NCBI GenBank assembly: GCA_027483465.1
Contig: JAIXUQ010000067.1
Location: forward strand, 1 to 64,000
Source of the DNA: Sphingomonadales bacterium
GTDB lineage: Bacteria; Pseudomonadota; Alphaproteobacteria; Sphingomonadales; Sphingomonadaceae
Direction of reading: 5' to 3'
DNA: 64,000 bases
Shown piece after piece: positions 11,701 through 19,366 of the stretch (within the stretch, counting starts at the first letter, position 1; every line of letters starts with the position of its first letter). Position numbers and translations under genes: made by a program. Under the pieces are notes generated by a model. That model saw nothing but the letters and a program-made list of their open reading frames with translations. It did not search any database and had not been told where the DNA came from.

Positions 11701-14366
11701 AGCTTCAGCCGGGCATCATCGGATTTCATCAGCCAGCCATCGCTGGCAATGCCCACACGCAGCGCGGCCGGCTCCAGCGGCAGCCGGGTGATGCCGGTGG
11801 CAATTTCGCCATTGGCATCGGGATAGTCCATCTCCGCCACCAGCATCGAAGGGCGGGTGATCGGCGCCCAGCCGCCGGCCAGCACGCGCGCGGTGCCGTT
11901 GCGGCCAAGGTTCAGCGGCTCCTCGCGCGCCCGGATCGGGGCTCGGGCGGCCTCGCTCTCTTCCAGCCGGGCAAGGCCGGGTCTGATCGGTTCGGCGGCG
12001 AAGGTCCAGCCTGGATAACCGGCCAGTTCCACCTGGCGCGGCACCACCCTGGTCCGCAACGTGACCGGGGCATTGGCGGCTGATCCTCCGGAAAAATAGG
12101 TCAATGCCAGGTCCAGCGGCAGGCTGGCCGGGGCGACTGGCAGGGTCTTCGGCCCAGACAGACTGGCCCTCAGCGTCGGCAGCCGGAATTCCTCCACCTG
12201 CAGGCTGCCCACGCTGGTTTCATCGCCAGCACCGGTCTTGAGCCGCAGATCCCAATCGCCGGTGGCGGCGCCGGCCGGCAGTTGCAACTGCCCCACCGGA
12301 TCGGCACCGGAACCAAGCGGGATCGGCAGCACCGTATCTGACGGCCAGTGCCTGGCCGTGAGGCTGAGCGGCTCGGCGCGCGGCCGGGCAAGACCGGCAT
12401 CGCCCGCCTGCCGACGGAACAGCTTGAGATTGACCCGGTCTCCCGGCCGCGCCAGCGTGCAATCGAGCACCGCATGGGCGATCGGCCCGGCCCGGCTGCC
12501 ACCAAAAGGCAGATTGAAATCATAGGCCTGAATACCCTCACCCCAGCCGGAGAGGGTGAAGCTGTAATCATCGCCGGTGCGTGCACTCACCATCAGCGGC
12601 GGGCTTTCGCCGGCTTCGCAACTGCTCCAGCTGATCGGGCTGGGCAGGCGCCCGGCCGGCACGATCGCCCGGCCACTGGCATCGCTGCGCCCCTGCCACA
12701 ACAGGGCGCCGGTGCAACTGTTGGTCACCGCGAGACGGGCGCCTGCCACCGGCGCGGCATCTGAAAGCCGCGTGACCCACAGCAGCGAGGCGCCATCACC
12801 CCATTGGACATGCACGGCCATGTTGGTGACCAGCGCGGCTGTGCTGACATGATAGGACTGGTTTCGCCCCGACAGCGCCGCCCCCAGCGCCGGCGAGCTG
12901 ATTTCCACGATGTGCAGCCCGCGGCTTTTCAGCGGGATGCCCACCACCTGCATCGCCCCATCACGCGGGCGGCTGAGGCGGAATTGCCGGGCATCACGGC
13001 GGCCGGCCAGCAATTGGGTGGTGCCGGTCATGTCGATGCTGGCCACGCTGCCATCGGCCAGCGGCTCGCTGCGGATGTCGCGCTCGCTGGCGCGCGCCAC
13101 AGCGCGCAGCAGTTGTGCCACCGTGCGGTCATCATCCACCCGGATGCTGCGCACCGGCAGGCTCAGTGCGGCCGCCGGCAGCGGATTCTCCACCCCGCGC
13201 AGTGTCACCGGCAGGATGCCGCCTTCTTCGGCTTCCAGGATGCCAAAGCGGCCGGCGAACTTGGCCAGGGGCGGATAATCGCCTGTGGCCACCGCGAGCG
13301 GGAAGCGGCCCGCATTGGCCAGCGGCCGGCCGGCATCATCGCGCACGCCGGACGGCATCAGCAGCTGCAGCTGTGCCTGCGCCGGCCAAGGCCCCTTGAA
13401 ACGCACCTCGTTCAGGCTATTCGTGCGCTCGCCCGGGATTTCGGGGGCCAGGTTGCGGCCATTGGGCAGGCGCAAACGCGTGGCGAGCGCCTGCGCGCGC
13501 GCCACAGGGGCGGAGAATTCGACCCGGATCGAATCAAGCGGCGAACAGGCTGCGCCCGTGTTCACCCGATTGCAGGAAAGACTGGCCGTGAATGGCGCTC
13601 GCACCTGATAGCGGCGCTGCCAATCGGCGCCGGCAGCAAGGCCGTTGGCCGCCGCGATGTTGCCGCGCCAGCTGAGCCCCAGCATGCCCCCCGCCGGCAG
13701 CAGCCGGCGGCAGCGCACGGCCATGACATGGGCTGGCGCGGCCCGTTTGCCTTCGGCGTCCGGCCGCCAGCCAGCGCGTTCCAGAAACCAGTCAAAGCTC
13801 CAATCACCGCGACTGGATTTGATCAACGCGTCACGCGTGGCGGCCGGCAGCACATCCAGCGGCACTTTTTCGCCCACCCCATCGATCAGGCAGGCCGCAC
13901 CGCTGGCCAGGCTGGCGGCGCTGGGTTCGGCCTCGGTTGCGATCAGGAAAATCTGGTCCTCGGCCACAGCGCCGGCTTCGGGCAGCACGGCGCGGATCGC
14001 CGGGCCAGGGGTGCTGAAGCGGAAGGGGCCAACCGGAGGCAGGGGCCGGCCGGCGAGATCCCGAAGGCCGGGCACCAGCGTGAACTGGCAGGCCCGCCCG
14101 CCGGGCAGGGGTGCGGGCAGATCGACGGCGAAGCGTTGCGGATCAAGCCAACGGCCCTGGCCGCCGCGGGCGCAGGCACCAGCGATGGGGGGTGGCCCCT
14201 CAGCGCCCAGCGCAACCATCGGCGTGGCAAAGCGGACGACAATCTGCGTCGGTGCGGCCACCGTGCCACTCGGCGAGAATCCGGCAACGCCGGGCCGGGC
14301 CTGGCCGATCAGGGGCGTTGTCGCCAGGGCCAGTCCGGCAAGGGCCAGCTTGGACAGGCGGGGCAT
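8748..14366 (-). CDS. Bacterial alpha-2-macroglobulin, very long, with thioester motif
   Basis: Large periplasmic protease-trapping protein. The ATG at 14366 starts a signal peptide (MPRLSKLALAGLALATTPL), giving 1872 aa; an in-frame start at 14414 would add 16 residues. There is no lipobox cysteine, so it is unlikely to be a lipoprotein like E. coli YfhM (1653 aa). An N-terminal run of beta-sandwich (MG) domains with paired cysteines is followed by the MG2/bait and A2M core. The thioester motif CIEQ lies at about residue 1436 (codons 10061-10050), inside an alpha-helical toroid region. No pbpC, its usual partner, lies next to it. Confidence 0.9.
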   Translation of the reverse strand: MPRLSKLALAGLALATTPLIGQARPGVAGFSPSGTVAAPTQIVVRFATPMVALGAEGPPPIAGACARGGQGRWLDPQRFAVDLPAPLPGGRACQFTLVPGLRDLAGRPLPPVGPFRFSTPGPAIRAVLPEAGAVAEDQIFLIATEAEPSAASLASGAACLIDGVGEKVPLDVLPAATRDALIKSSRGDWSFDWFLERAGWRPDAEGKRAAPAHVMAVRCRRLLPAGGMLGLSWRGNIAAANGLAAGADWQRRYQVRAPFTASLSCNRVNTGAACSPLDSIRVEFSAPVARAQALATRLRLPNGRNLAPEIPGERTNSLNEVRFKGPWPAQAQLQLLMPSGVRDDAGRPLANAGRFPLAVATGDYPPLAKFAGRFGILEAEEGGILPVTLRGVENPLPAAALSLPVRSIRVDDDRTVAQLLRAVARASERDIRSEPLADGSVASIDMTGTTQLLAGRRDARQFRLSRPRDGAMQVVGIPLKSRGLHIVEISSPALGAALSGRNQSYHVSTAALVTNMAVHVQWGDGASLLWVTRLSDAAPVAGARLAVTNSCTGALLWQGRSDASGRAIVPAGRLPSPISWSSCEAGESPPLMVSARTGDDYSFTLSGWGEGIQAYDFNLPFGGSRAGPIAHAVLDCTLARPGDRVNLKLFRRQAGDAGLARPRAEPLSLTARHWPSDTVLPIPLGSGADPVGQLQLPAGAATGDWDLRLKTGAGDETSVGSLQVEEFRLPTLRASLSGPKTLPVAPASLPLDLALTYFSGGSAANAPVTLRTRVVPRQVELAGYPGWTFAAEPIRPGLARLEESEAARAPIRAREEPLNLGRNGTARVLAGGWAPITRPSMLVAEMDYPDANGEIATGITRLPLEPAALRVGIASDGWLMKSDDARLKLVVLGLDNRPLAGRSIRVRLFARSIISTRKRLVGGFYAYDNMVETRELRNGCTVRSDARGRAQCQLEPGLSGEVIALAEVTDGAGRIARASQSLWLAGADDWWFGGDNGDRMDLIPESPEVAVGGTARLAVRMPFREATALVTIMRGGVIDSFVTRLSGKEPVVTLKINGRHAPNVYVSVLAVRGRVAGWRLWLADMARRWNLPWFSRDGAAPTALVDLARPSYRIGMAQLKVGHDAHRLAVSVTPDRPSHAVREDASARIRVTAPRGQRLPADAEVAFAVVDEALLALKANDSWQLLDAMMAPRPLGVVMATAQGQVVGKRHYGAKAVAAGGSGGATAGMARRDFTPVIVWAGRVKLDARGEALVPFRLNDSLSGFRLVAIASAGPGLFGTGSASMRTTQDLQILPGIPPLVREGDKYVATATLRNTSSTAMVANITLNQLPARRIALAAGSATELRWPLVAGPPGQASIRLTASAGRARDSVAIAQMVEPAFPEQVVAASLIRPGQPLALQPPAGARGGHVDVSLLRSLASLPGVAAYMAAYPHDCIEQRLSRAIATGDRARWDEEAAGLLTWTDSSGLLRYFPGSGLPGDADLTAYVLRLSRLSGWPLPDTARTRLIAGLTPIADGRTPAADATRLAALAALAGEGIAVGRMRTGLNITPNAWGPAALMDWLAIARASGNNREVAVTYSRLRARLDDRGTVMRLAGPADDWSLMADPDAALARLLLIASADTRWAADAPRLARALAQARQRGHWRTTPANALGTLAMRAFAGRFEAGPVRGSSQISLAGPPVRVVWPAGGDPAPVRLPLTAGTLAISHSGSGQPWAQVALQARVPQTRATSAGLSLTRSLRPVTQAVPGRWSRGDVVAVRLTLRASAPTAWVALIDPVPAGATILGNGLANRSELLDAGTIGSNGPDWLDRRTGAMQAYWRELNGTSVIEYRLRLGSEGRFTLPPARAEAMYAPDIRAALPASGLTVAAAR

Positions 14367-14471
14367 GAGAGTCGACACGGCGATGAGCTTGCCGTGAAGC
14401 CCCATGCACAACAAGCGGTTGCCGGCAATTTATCCGAAGCGTATTGCATGAATAACACGGAAGGTGATCTC

Positions 14472-15410
14472 ATGCATCTTGTGCTCCGGCCTCTCGCTCT
14501 CGTGCCCATCGCACTGGCGCTGATTGCTGCCGCGCCGAAACCAGATGGGATCACGCTGCCTGCCGATGCGCCGATTGCGGCGAGCATCAACGGCGAGCCG
14601 GTCAGCCTTTCGCTCGCCACCGGCGGGGTGGATCGTATCACCCTCAATCCCGACACGGTGGCGCGGCTGGGCCTGAAGCCGGCGGGCCTGATGGGCAAGG
14701 CGCAGGTGCGCATCGGCCGCTCGAAAGTGCTGACCGGGCGCAACACGCCGGGCAAAGTGATGCTGGCCGGGCTGGCCTTCAACCAGCGGCTGTTCTGGTT
14801 CGAAGGCGCTGGCCCGATTGCGGAGCACGGCAGCATCGGCCCGATGGCGCTGCCCAAGGCGGTGGTGACGGTGGAGATCAAGCCCGGCGGTGGCAGTGGC
14901 GGCAGCGAATGGGCATTGCCCTTGTTTGGGGACATCAACAGCGGCAGCTATGGCGGCGTGCGCGGCGCTGGCTATGGCTTTGGGCTGAGCGTGGACGTGC
15001 GCGGGCGGCTGCCACTGCCGCTCGCCAGCGCTGCCGTTGGGGCTGATCTGGCAACTGCGCTGGGCGGGCGGCTGGAAGGCGAGGCGTGGGAGGAGGAGAT
15101 TTTCCTGGGCGTGCGCCGGCCGGTGCGCCGGCTGGTGCTGGATCGGCCGCTGCAACTGGGGCCGTTGCGCTTTGATGCCGTCGCGGTCAGGGTGAATGAC
15201 CGGCGCGATGCGACCGCGCAGCTTGCCAACGGCCAGGCGGCGCCGCCCGATGCCGATGATGATCCTTCGGAGATTGTGGTGGCCGCCGATACCGGCAAGC
15301 AGCGGCGGGTGGTGCGGGTGTTGACCCTGTCGCGCAGCCAGTTGGACGCGGCTGACTGTGCTTCGCTGGTGGTGGACAAGCCGGCAAAGCAGTTGCGGCT
15401 GCGCTGCTGA
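14472..15410 (+). CDS. Exported retropepsin-like protein with a degenerate active site
   Basis: A 312-aa protein with a signal peptide (MHLVLRPLALVPIALALIAAA). ATG 14472 is chosen because AAGGTGA lies 8 bases upstream; an ATG at 14448 is the alternative. The segment after residue 30 reads like an aspartyl-protease (retropepsin) half domain: a strand NGEPVSLSLATGG where the catalytic D-T-G would be expected, then TLNPDTVARLGLKP. The catalytic aspartate appears replaced (ATG instead of DTG), so it may be a non-enzymatic relative. It is divergent from the macroglobulin gene. Family membership is a judgement from pattern only. Confidence 0.6.
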   Translation: MHLVLRPLALVPIALALIAAAPKPDGITLPADAPIAASINGEPVSLSLATGGVDRITLNPDTVARLGLKPAGLMGKAQVRIGRSKVLTGRNTPGKVMLAGLAFNQRLFWFEGAGPIAEHGSIGPMALPKAVVTVEIKPGGGSGGSEWALPLFGDINSGSYGGVRGAGYGFGLSVDVRGRLPLPLASAAVGADLATALGGRLEGEAWEEEIFLGVRRPVRRLVLDRPLQLGPLRFDAVAVRVNDRRDATAQLANGQAAPPDADDDPSEIVVAADTGKQRRVVRVLTLSRSQLDAADCASLVVDKPAKQLRLRC

Positions 15411-15440
15411 CTTTTTTCTGTCATGCTGTGCGCCTAGGCG

Positions 15441-16514
15441 ATGTGCATGATGCGCCTTGCCCTTTTGCCCTTGATGGTTGTCCTGATGGCTGCTGCCCCG
15501 CCGAAACCTGCCCCGCCGCCGGCGCCGCCCCCGGCCCCCCCGATCATCATCGCCCATCGCGGCGCCAGTGCCGAGCGGCCGGAACATACGCTGGCCGCCT
15601 ACAGCCTGGCCATCGAACAAGGCGCCGATTTCATCGAGCCTGATCTGGTGCCCACCAAGGACCATCAGCTCGTGGCCCGGCATGAGAACGAGATTTCCAG
15701 CACCACCGACGTTGCGGCCCATCCCGAATTTGCCGCGCGCAAGACAACCAAGACCATCGATGGCGAGACGGTGACCGGCTGGTTCACCGAGGATTTCACT
15801 TTGGCAGAGCTAAAGACACTGCGCGCGCGTGAACGCTTGCCGCAGCTGCGCCCGGCCAATGCGGCCTATGATGGACAATTCGAGATCCCGACGCTTGCTG
15901 AAGTGATCGCGTTGGCCAAGGCGGCGACGGCGAAGACCGGGCGGGGCATCGGCATTTATCCCGAAACCAAGCATCCAAGTTATTTCAAGGGGTTGGGTTT
16001 GGCGATCGAGCCGGTGCTGCTGGCCGAACTGGCCCGGGCCGGCTGGACCACCGCCGCCGCGCCCGTGTTCATCCAGAGCTTCGAGGTGGATAATCTGAAG
16101 GCGCTGAAGCGCCAGACCGGCGTGCGGCTGATCCAGTTGATGGCGCCTGCGGGCAGAACCGCTGATGGCCACGACTATGCTGCCATGGCGACTGCGGCCG
16201 GGTTGAAGGCGGTGGCTGCCTATGCCTTTGGGGTTGGCCCGGAAAAGGCGCTGGTGATCCCGCGCGGGCCGGATGGCCGTTTGCTGGCGCCAACCCGTTT
16301 TGTGGCCGATGCCCATGCCGCCGGGCTGGAGGTGCATCCCTGGACCTTCCGGCCGGAGAATTTCTTCCTGCCAGCCGAACTGAAGGCCGGTACCGATCCG
16401 CACGGCATTGGCGATGGCGTCGCGGAAGTCCGGGCTTTTCTGGCCACCGGCATTGACGGCGTATTCAGTGATTCGACAGCCACCGCGGCAAAGGCGATTG
16501 CGCCGCCGCGCTGA
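15441..16514 (+). CDS. Glycerophosphodiester phosphodiesterase, periplasmic (GlpQ-like)
   Basis: Hydrolyses glycerophosphodiesters to sn-glycerol-3-phosphate and an alcohol. The 357-aa protein has a signal peptide (about residues 1-20) and a proline-rich linker, then the GDPD TIM barrel. Visible active-site residues are His39-Arg40 in IIIAHRGAS, Glu66 and Asp68 in DFIEPDLV, and His81 in ARHEN. IYPETKHPSYF and a C-terminal GIDGVFSD complete the family pattern. ATGs at 15447 and 15450 are alternative starts. It follows the retropepsin-like gene by 30 bases. Confidence 0.92.
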   Translation: MCMMRLALLPLMVVLMAAAPPKPAPPPAPPPAPPIIIAHRGASAERPEHTLAAYSLAIEQGADFIEPDLVPTKDHQLVARHENEISSTTDVAAHPEFAARKTTKTIDGETVTGWFTEDFTLAELKTLRARERLPQLRPANAAYDGQFEIPTLAEVIALAKAATAKTGRGIGIYPETKHPSYFKGLGLAIEPVLLAELARAGWTTAAAPVFIQSFEVDNLKALKRQTGVRLIQLMAPAGRTADGHDYAAMATAAGLKAVAAYAFGVGPEKALVIPRGPDGRLLAPTRFVADAHAAGLEVHPWTFRPENFFLPAELKAGTDPHGIGDGVAEVRAFLATGIDGVFSDSTATAAKAIAPPR

Positions 16515-16520
16515 GCGGCA

Positions 16521-16964
16521 TCAGCGGTCAGGCCAATCCAGCACGAAATTGATATGCGCAGCGGTGATCGGCCGGCTGCGATCGGCCTGCCAGGCGCTGG
16601 CATGGACGTTGACGACCCGGCGGCCGAGTTTGGTGATGCTAGCGGCGGCGCGGGTTTCGATTGGCGCGCCTTCGCGCATGAAATCGACCGTGACCGTGAC
16701 CGGGCGCACACGCGGCAGCGGCTCGCCTTCCGGTTGGGCAGCGATCACGGTGAGCAGCCCGGCCAGCTCAAGCAGGCCGGAAATGGCGCCGCCATGCAGC
16801 CGGCCGGGCGAGCCGATCAGCGTTTCGGCAAAGGGCATGATCAGTTGCAGTTCGCCATCCACCCGCTCGAACGATAGATCGAGCAAGGCGGCATAGGGCA
16901 GGAGATCGAGCCGGCCACTGTTCTGGCCCAACAGGGTCACAAGAGCGGGGTTGGTCATTGCCAC
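16521..16964 (-). CDS. PaaI-family hotdog thioesterase
   Basis: A 147-aa single hotdog domain with the PaaI-type motif GRLHGGAISGLLELAG, predicted to hydrolyse acyl-CoA thioesters in the cytoplasm. The start overlaps the end of the upstream hotdog gene (10 bases), so the two are coupled and may form a heteromer or act on related acyl-CoAs. The substrate cannot be inferred. Confidence 0.85.
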   Translation of the reverse strand: MAMTNPALVTLLGQNSGRLDLLPYAALLDLSFERVDGELQLIMPFAETLIGSPGRLHGGAISGLLELAGLLTVIAAQPEGEPLPRVRPVTVTVDFMREGAPIETRAAASITKLGRRVVNVHASAWQADRSRPITAAHINFVLDWPDR

Positions 16965-17407
16965 CCCCCTGCCAGTTTCGAGGCAGCGAACATGAAGGTG
17001 CCAGCCACATGGGCGATGGGATCGGCTGGATCGCCATCATGGGCAAGGCCACGCACGAACGCGATTTGCCGGGTCATCCGGTAGCATTCGCCGCGTGCTG
17101 TCACCGTTGCTTCCGGCTTGGGGCTGCGGACATAGTCAGTCCTGAGATCCAGCGTGGCGTGGGGTTCGAAGGCGCCGCGGGCCAGCATGGAGGCCATGCC
17201 AACACATGTGTCCATCAAGGTGATGATCGGGCCCGATGCCCACACGCCATGATCGGGATCGACCAGAAAGCGCGGAGAGAATGGCAGTTGCAGCTCCACC
17301 CAGCGGTCGCCGGCCGCAACAAAGCGCAGGCCAAGCTGCTTGTTATGGGGCACCCGGCCCACGAACGGACCCATGAACTGGCTGACCTGCTCGGCAAAGT
17401 TGCTCAT
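16955..17407 (-). CDS. PaaI-family hotdog thioesterase (second copy)
   Basis: A 150-aa hotdog-fold protein. The core helix region ASGPIITLMDTCVGMA and the strand ATLDLRTDYVRSP match PaaI/YdiI-like thioesterases, but the HGG seen in the neighbour is absent (ASG instead). Catalytic details may therefore differ. Its ATG overlaps the sufE stop by 4 bases (ATGA). The two adjacent hotdog genes look divergent rather than recent duplicates. Confidence 0.82.
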   Translation of the reverse strand: MSNFAEQVSQFMGPFVGRVPHNKQLGLRFVAAGDRWVELQLPFSPRFLVDPDHGVWASGPIITLMDTCVGMASMLARGAFEPHATLDLRTDYVRSPKPEATVTARGECYRMTRQIAFVRGLAHDGDPADPIAHVAGTFMFAASKLAGGWQ

Positions 17408-17814
17408 GCCTTCTCCTGGGCCAGCGCATCGATGCGGGCGATCATGGAGGCAAGGCCCTGCGTGCGGTTTGAGGAGAGATGCTTGGCCAGGCCGAGCCCA
17501 TCCAGCCTGGCGCGGATGGCGGCAGCGTCGATGGCCGCGGCAGGCTGGCCATCCACTAGCATCAGCACCAGAGCCACCAACCCCTTGACGATGGCGGCAT
17601 CGCTATCGGCGGCAAAGCGCAACACATCGCCGTCGCGGCGCGGGTGCAGCCACACCTGAGAGGCGCAGCCACGCACCTTGTTGGCGTCGGTTTTCAGGGC
17701 TGGGTCCATCGGCGGCAGGGCAGCGCCCAGCGCGATGATCAGGCGGTAACGGTCGTCCCAATCGTCGAAAGCTTCGAATTCGGCCTCGACATCGGCGAAG
17801 GTGGTGATTGCCAT
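17404..17814 (-). CDS. sufE: SufE-like cysteine desulfurase activator
   Basis: Sulfur acceptor that stimulates the SufS cysteine desulfurase in Fe-S cluster assembly. At 136 aa it is of usual length. The conserved cysteine (Cys50) lies in VRGCASQVW, followed by the FAADSDAAIVKGLVALVL helix typical of the family. It sits first in a three-gene leftward unit with the two thioesterases, about 80 bases after the Psp-associated genes, so read-through from that operon is possible. No other suf genes are nearby. Confidence 0.93.
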   Translation of the reverse strand: MAITTFADVEAEFEAFDDWDDRYRLIIALGAALPPMDPALKTDANKVRGCASQVWLHPRRDGDVLRFAADSDAAIVKGLVALVLMLVDGQPAAAIDAAAIRARLDGLGLAKHLSSNRTQGLASMIARIDALAQEKA

Positions 17815-17895
17815 GTCCGACGCCCATGCGGCGGCGGGACGGGGTGGTCAACCCCTGCGTCGGCCGCAGGTACGGCGCGTCGCAGGGAGCGATGG

Positions 17896-18144
17896 TTACA
17901 AATCCACGCCGGCGGCGATCGCTTCCAATTTTCGGATGCGCTCTTTCAGATCGGCCAGATCGATGCGCTGTCCCACGGCTGGCAGATCCGCGCTGGCCGC
18001 GGGGCGCACTTCAAGTTCGCGGGTCTTCAGCTTCAGCCAGCCGGCCCAGGCCCAGGCGGCCAGGCTGCCAATCATGGCCAGCCCAATCAGCGAGGCGGAG
18101 GACAGGATCATCAGGCTGTCGGCGGGAGGCACTGACGGGGGCAT
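17896..18144 (-). CDS. Small membrane/coiled-coil protein, Psp-locus associated (1)
   Basis: An 82-aa protein with one N-terminal transmembrane segment (about residues 11-34), then a charged helix ending LADLKERIRKLEAIAAGVDL. That ending resembles the C-terminal coil of PspB (in E. coli RIQALESILDAEHPNW). It is the last member of a run of small leftward genes after pspC. Function is unknown. It lacks the ATDxPxRLAxEI tail of its neighbours and is the most diverged. Confidence 0.7.
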   Translation of the reverse strand: MPPSVPPADSLMILSSASLIGLAMIGSLAAWAWAGWLKLKTRELEVRPAASADLPAVGQRIDLADLKERIRKLEAIAAGVDL

Positions 18145-18165
18145 GTTCAGTCTCCTTTCGTGGCT

Positions 18166-18423
18166 TCACTTGTCTTTCAGCGAATCGATTTCTTCGGCCA
18201 GGCGCCGGGCCGGATCGGTGGCCAGCCGTTCGAGCACGCGGATGCGCTCGTTCAACCGGGCGACTTCGGCATTGAGGCGCAGATTCTCAGCGGTGTCGCC
18301 AGCATCATTGCCTCGGCCCATCCGCTCCAGCGATTCCCTGCTGCGCCGGCCAGAGCGTCCGGACAGCACTTTCCCAATGGTGACAATCAACACGATCACC
18401 ACCACCATCTCAGCCCAGTTCAT
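18166..18423 (-). CDS. Small membrane/coiled-coil protein, Psp-locus associated (2)
   Basis: An 85-aa protein with an N-terminal hydrophobic segment (MNWAEMVVVIVLIVTIGKVL), a basic Arg/Ser linker, then a heptad helix with the tail RVLERLATDPARRLAEEIDS. The tail is nearly the same as in the next two upstream genes. Topology (short TM plus cytoplasmic coil) is like PspB. Probably a PspB-derived paralogue of unknown role. Confidence 0.75.
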   Translation of the reverse strand: MNWAEMVVVIVLIVTIGKVLSGRSGRRSRESLERMGRGNDAGDTAENLRLNAEVARLNERIRVLERLATDPARRLAEEIDSLKDK

Positions 18424-18467
18424 TGCGGCATCCTCCCATCACCGGCCGGGGGCGGGCCGGGGTCGTG

Positions 18468-18794
18468 TCAGTTCAACTGCTTGGTGGCCAGCGCGTCAAT
18501 TTCGGCTGCCAACCGGCTCGGCTGGTCGGTGGCGATGCGTTCCAGCACGGCCATGCGGTCCTTCAGGCTGCCCAATTCGGCACGCAGTTGGGCGTTTTCC
18601 TGGGATAGCAGCTTGATGCGTTCCATCGCCTCGCCGCCGCCATTGGGATAGAGCGGTTTGCCCCAGCTGTTTTCCAGCGGGTAGCCGTTCTTCACCTTCA
18701 GCCAGGTGGTGGCCACCCAGCCAGCCACGCCGGCAAAGACACCGATCGCCCCCACCGGCGCGATGGCATTGATGATCTCGGGGTTAAGGGCCAT
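18468..18794 (-). CDS. Small membrane/coiled-coil protein, Psp-locus associated (3)
   Basis: A 108-aa protein with a TM segment near residues 12-32 and a middle loop GYPLENSWGKPLYP that resembles the loop of the gene at 19072 (GYPITDDLGKTINP). A long coil follows, with the tail MAVLERIATDQPSRLAAEID. The shared loop and tail indicate duplication within the locus. Function is unknown; membrane-stress signalling is suggested only by context. Confidence 0.78.
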   Translation of the reverse strand: MALNPEIINAIAPVGAIGVFAGVAGWVATTWLKVKNGYPLENSWGKPLYPNGGGEAMERIKLLSQENAQLRAELGSLKDRMAVLERIATDQPSRLAAEIDALATKQLN

Positions 18795-18805
18795 GGGTCA
18801 GCCTT

Positions 18806-19075
18806 TCAATTCAATTGCTTGGGCTCATCGCGCAGGGCTTCGATCTGCACCGCGAGACCCTCGTTGCGATCAGTGACGATGCGGTTCAGCACCGCCACCC
18901 TTTCCTCCAGCACCGCAATGCGATTGGCATATTGGGCGGCCTGTTCGGCCGAATGCGTTGCGGTCAATTCCAGCTGGCGCTCCTTGAGCTTCAGCCATTT
19001 GGTGAACACCCCGGCCAGGATGGCGACGATGGGGATGGAGACACCCAGAATGGGGATGAGAAACGGCGACATCAA
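18806..19075 (-). CDS. Small membrane/coiled-coil protein, Psp-locus associated (4)
   Basis: An 89-aa protein: N-terminal TM (FLIPILGVSIPIVAILAGVF), a basic stretch KWLKLKERQLEL, then a coil ending VAVLNRIVTDRNEGLAVQIE. Its GVSIPIVAILA...WLK layout is close to PspB-like and DUF-type envelope-stress proteins. The start overlaps the stop of the upstream gene by 4 bases, so expression is coupled. Confidence 0.77.
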   Translation of the reverse strand: MMSPFLIPILGVSIPIVAILAGVFTKWLKLKERQLELTATHSAEQAAQYANRIAVLEERVAVLNRIVTDRNEGLAVQIEALRDEPKQLN

Positions 19076-19356
19076 CGCAAGCCTTCGATCTCGGCCAAGA
19101 GCCGGGTGGGTGGGTCGGTCGCGATGCGTTCCAGCACGTGCAGCCGTTGTTCCAGCCGGACAACGCGGTCCTGCAGCGCGCCGTTCTCGCTGATCAGCGC
19201 CGCCATTGTTGCCGATGTGTCTGGCGCGGGGTTGATCGTCTTGCCCAGGTCGTCAGTGATGGGATAGCCGTGGCGGGCGCGTATCCAGCTGGTGATCACC
19301 CAGCCGATCGTACTGATCGCCACCAGCACCGCGACGAATGTCTGTCCTTCGCTCAT
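19072..19356 (-). CDS. Small membrane/coiled-coil protein, Psp-locus associated (5)
   Basis: A 94-aa protein with one TM segment near the N-terminus (TFVAVLVAISTIGWVITSW), the loop GYPITDDLGKTINP, and a coil with the tail HVLERIATDPPTRLLAEIEG. It is the closest relative of the gene at 18468 in loop and tail. It lies 10 bases downstream of the pspC-type gene. No enzymatic motif is visible. Confidence 0.78.
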   Translation of the reverse strand: MSEGQTFVAVLVAISTIGWVITSWIRARHGYPITDDLGKTINPAPDTSATMAALISENGALQDRVVRLEQRLHVLERIATDPPTRLLAEIEGLR

Positions 19357-19366
19357 CGATGCCCCT

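Noticed and set aside
10065-12083. 672-aa plus-strand frame inside the macroglobulin gene
   Set aside because: Antisense shadow; the opposite strand encodes a continuous macroglobulin with thioester motif.
12804-14471. Long upstream extension of the retropepsin-like gene
   Set aside because: The open frame runs antisense through the macroglobulin; a signal peptide and ribosome binding site place the real start at 14472.
17854-17870. Hairpin CCTGCG/CGCAGG between the small Psp-linked genes and sufE
   Set aside because: Six-bp stem without U-tract on either strand; too weak to call a terminator.
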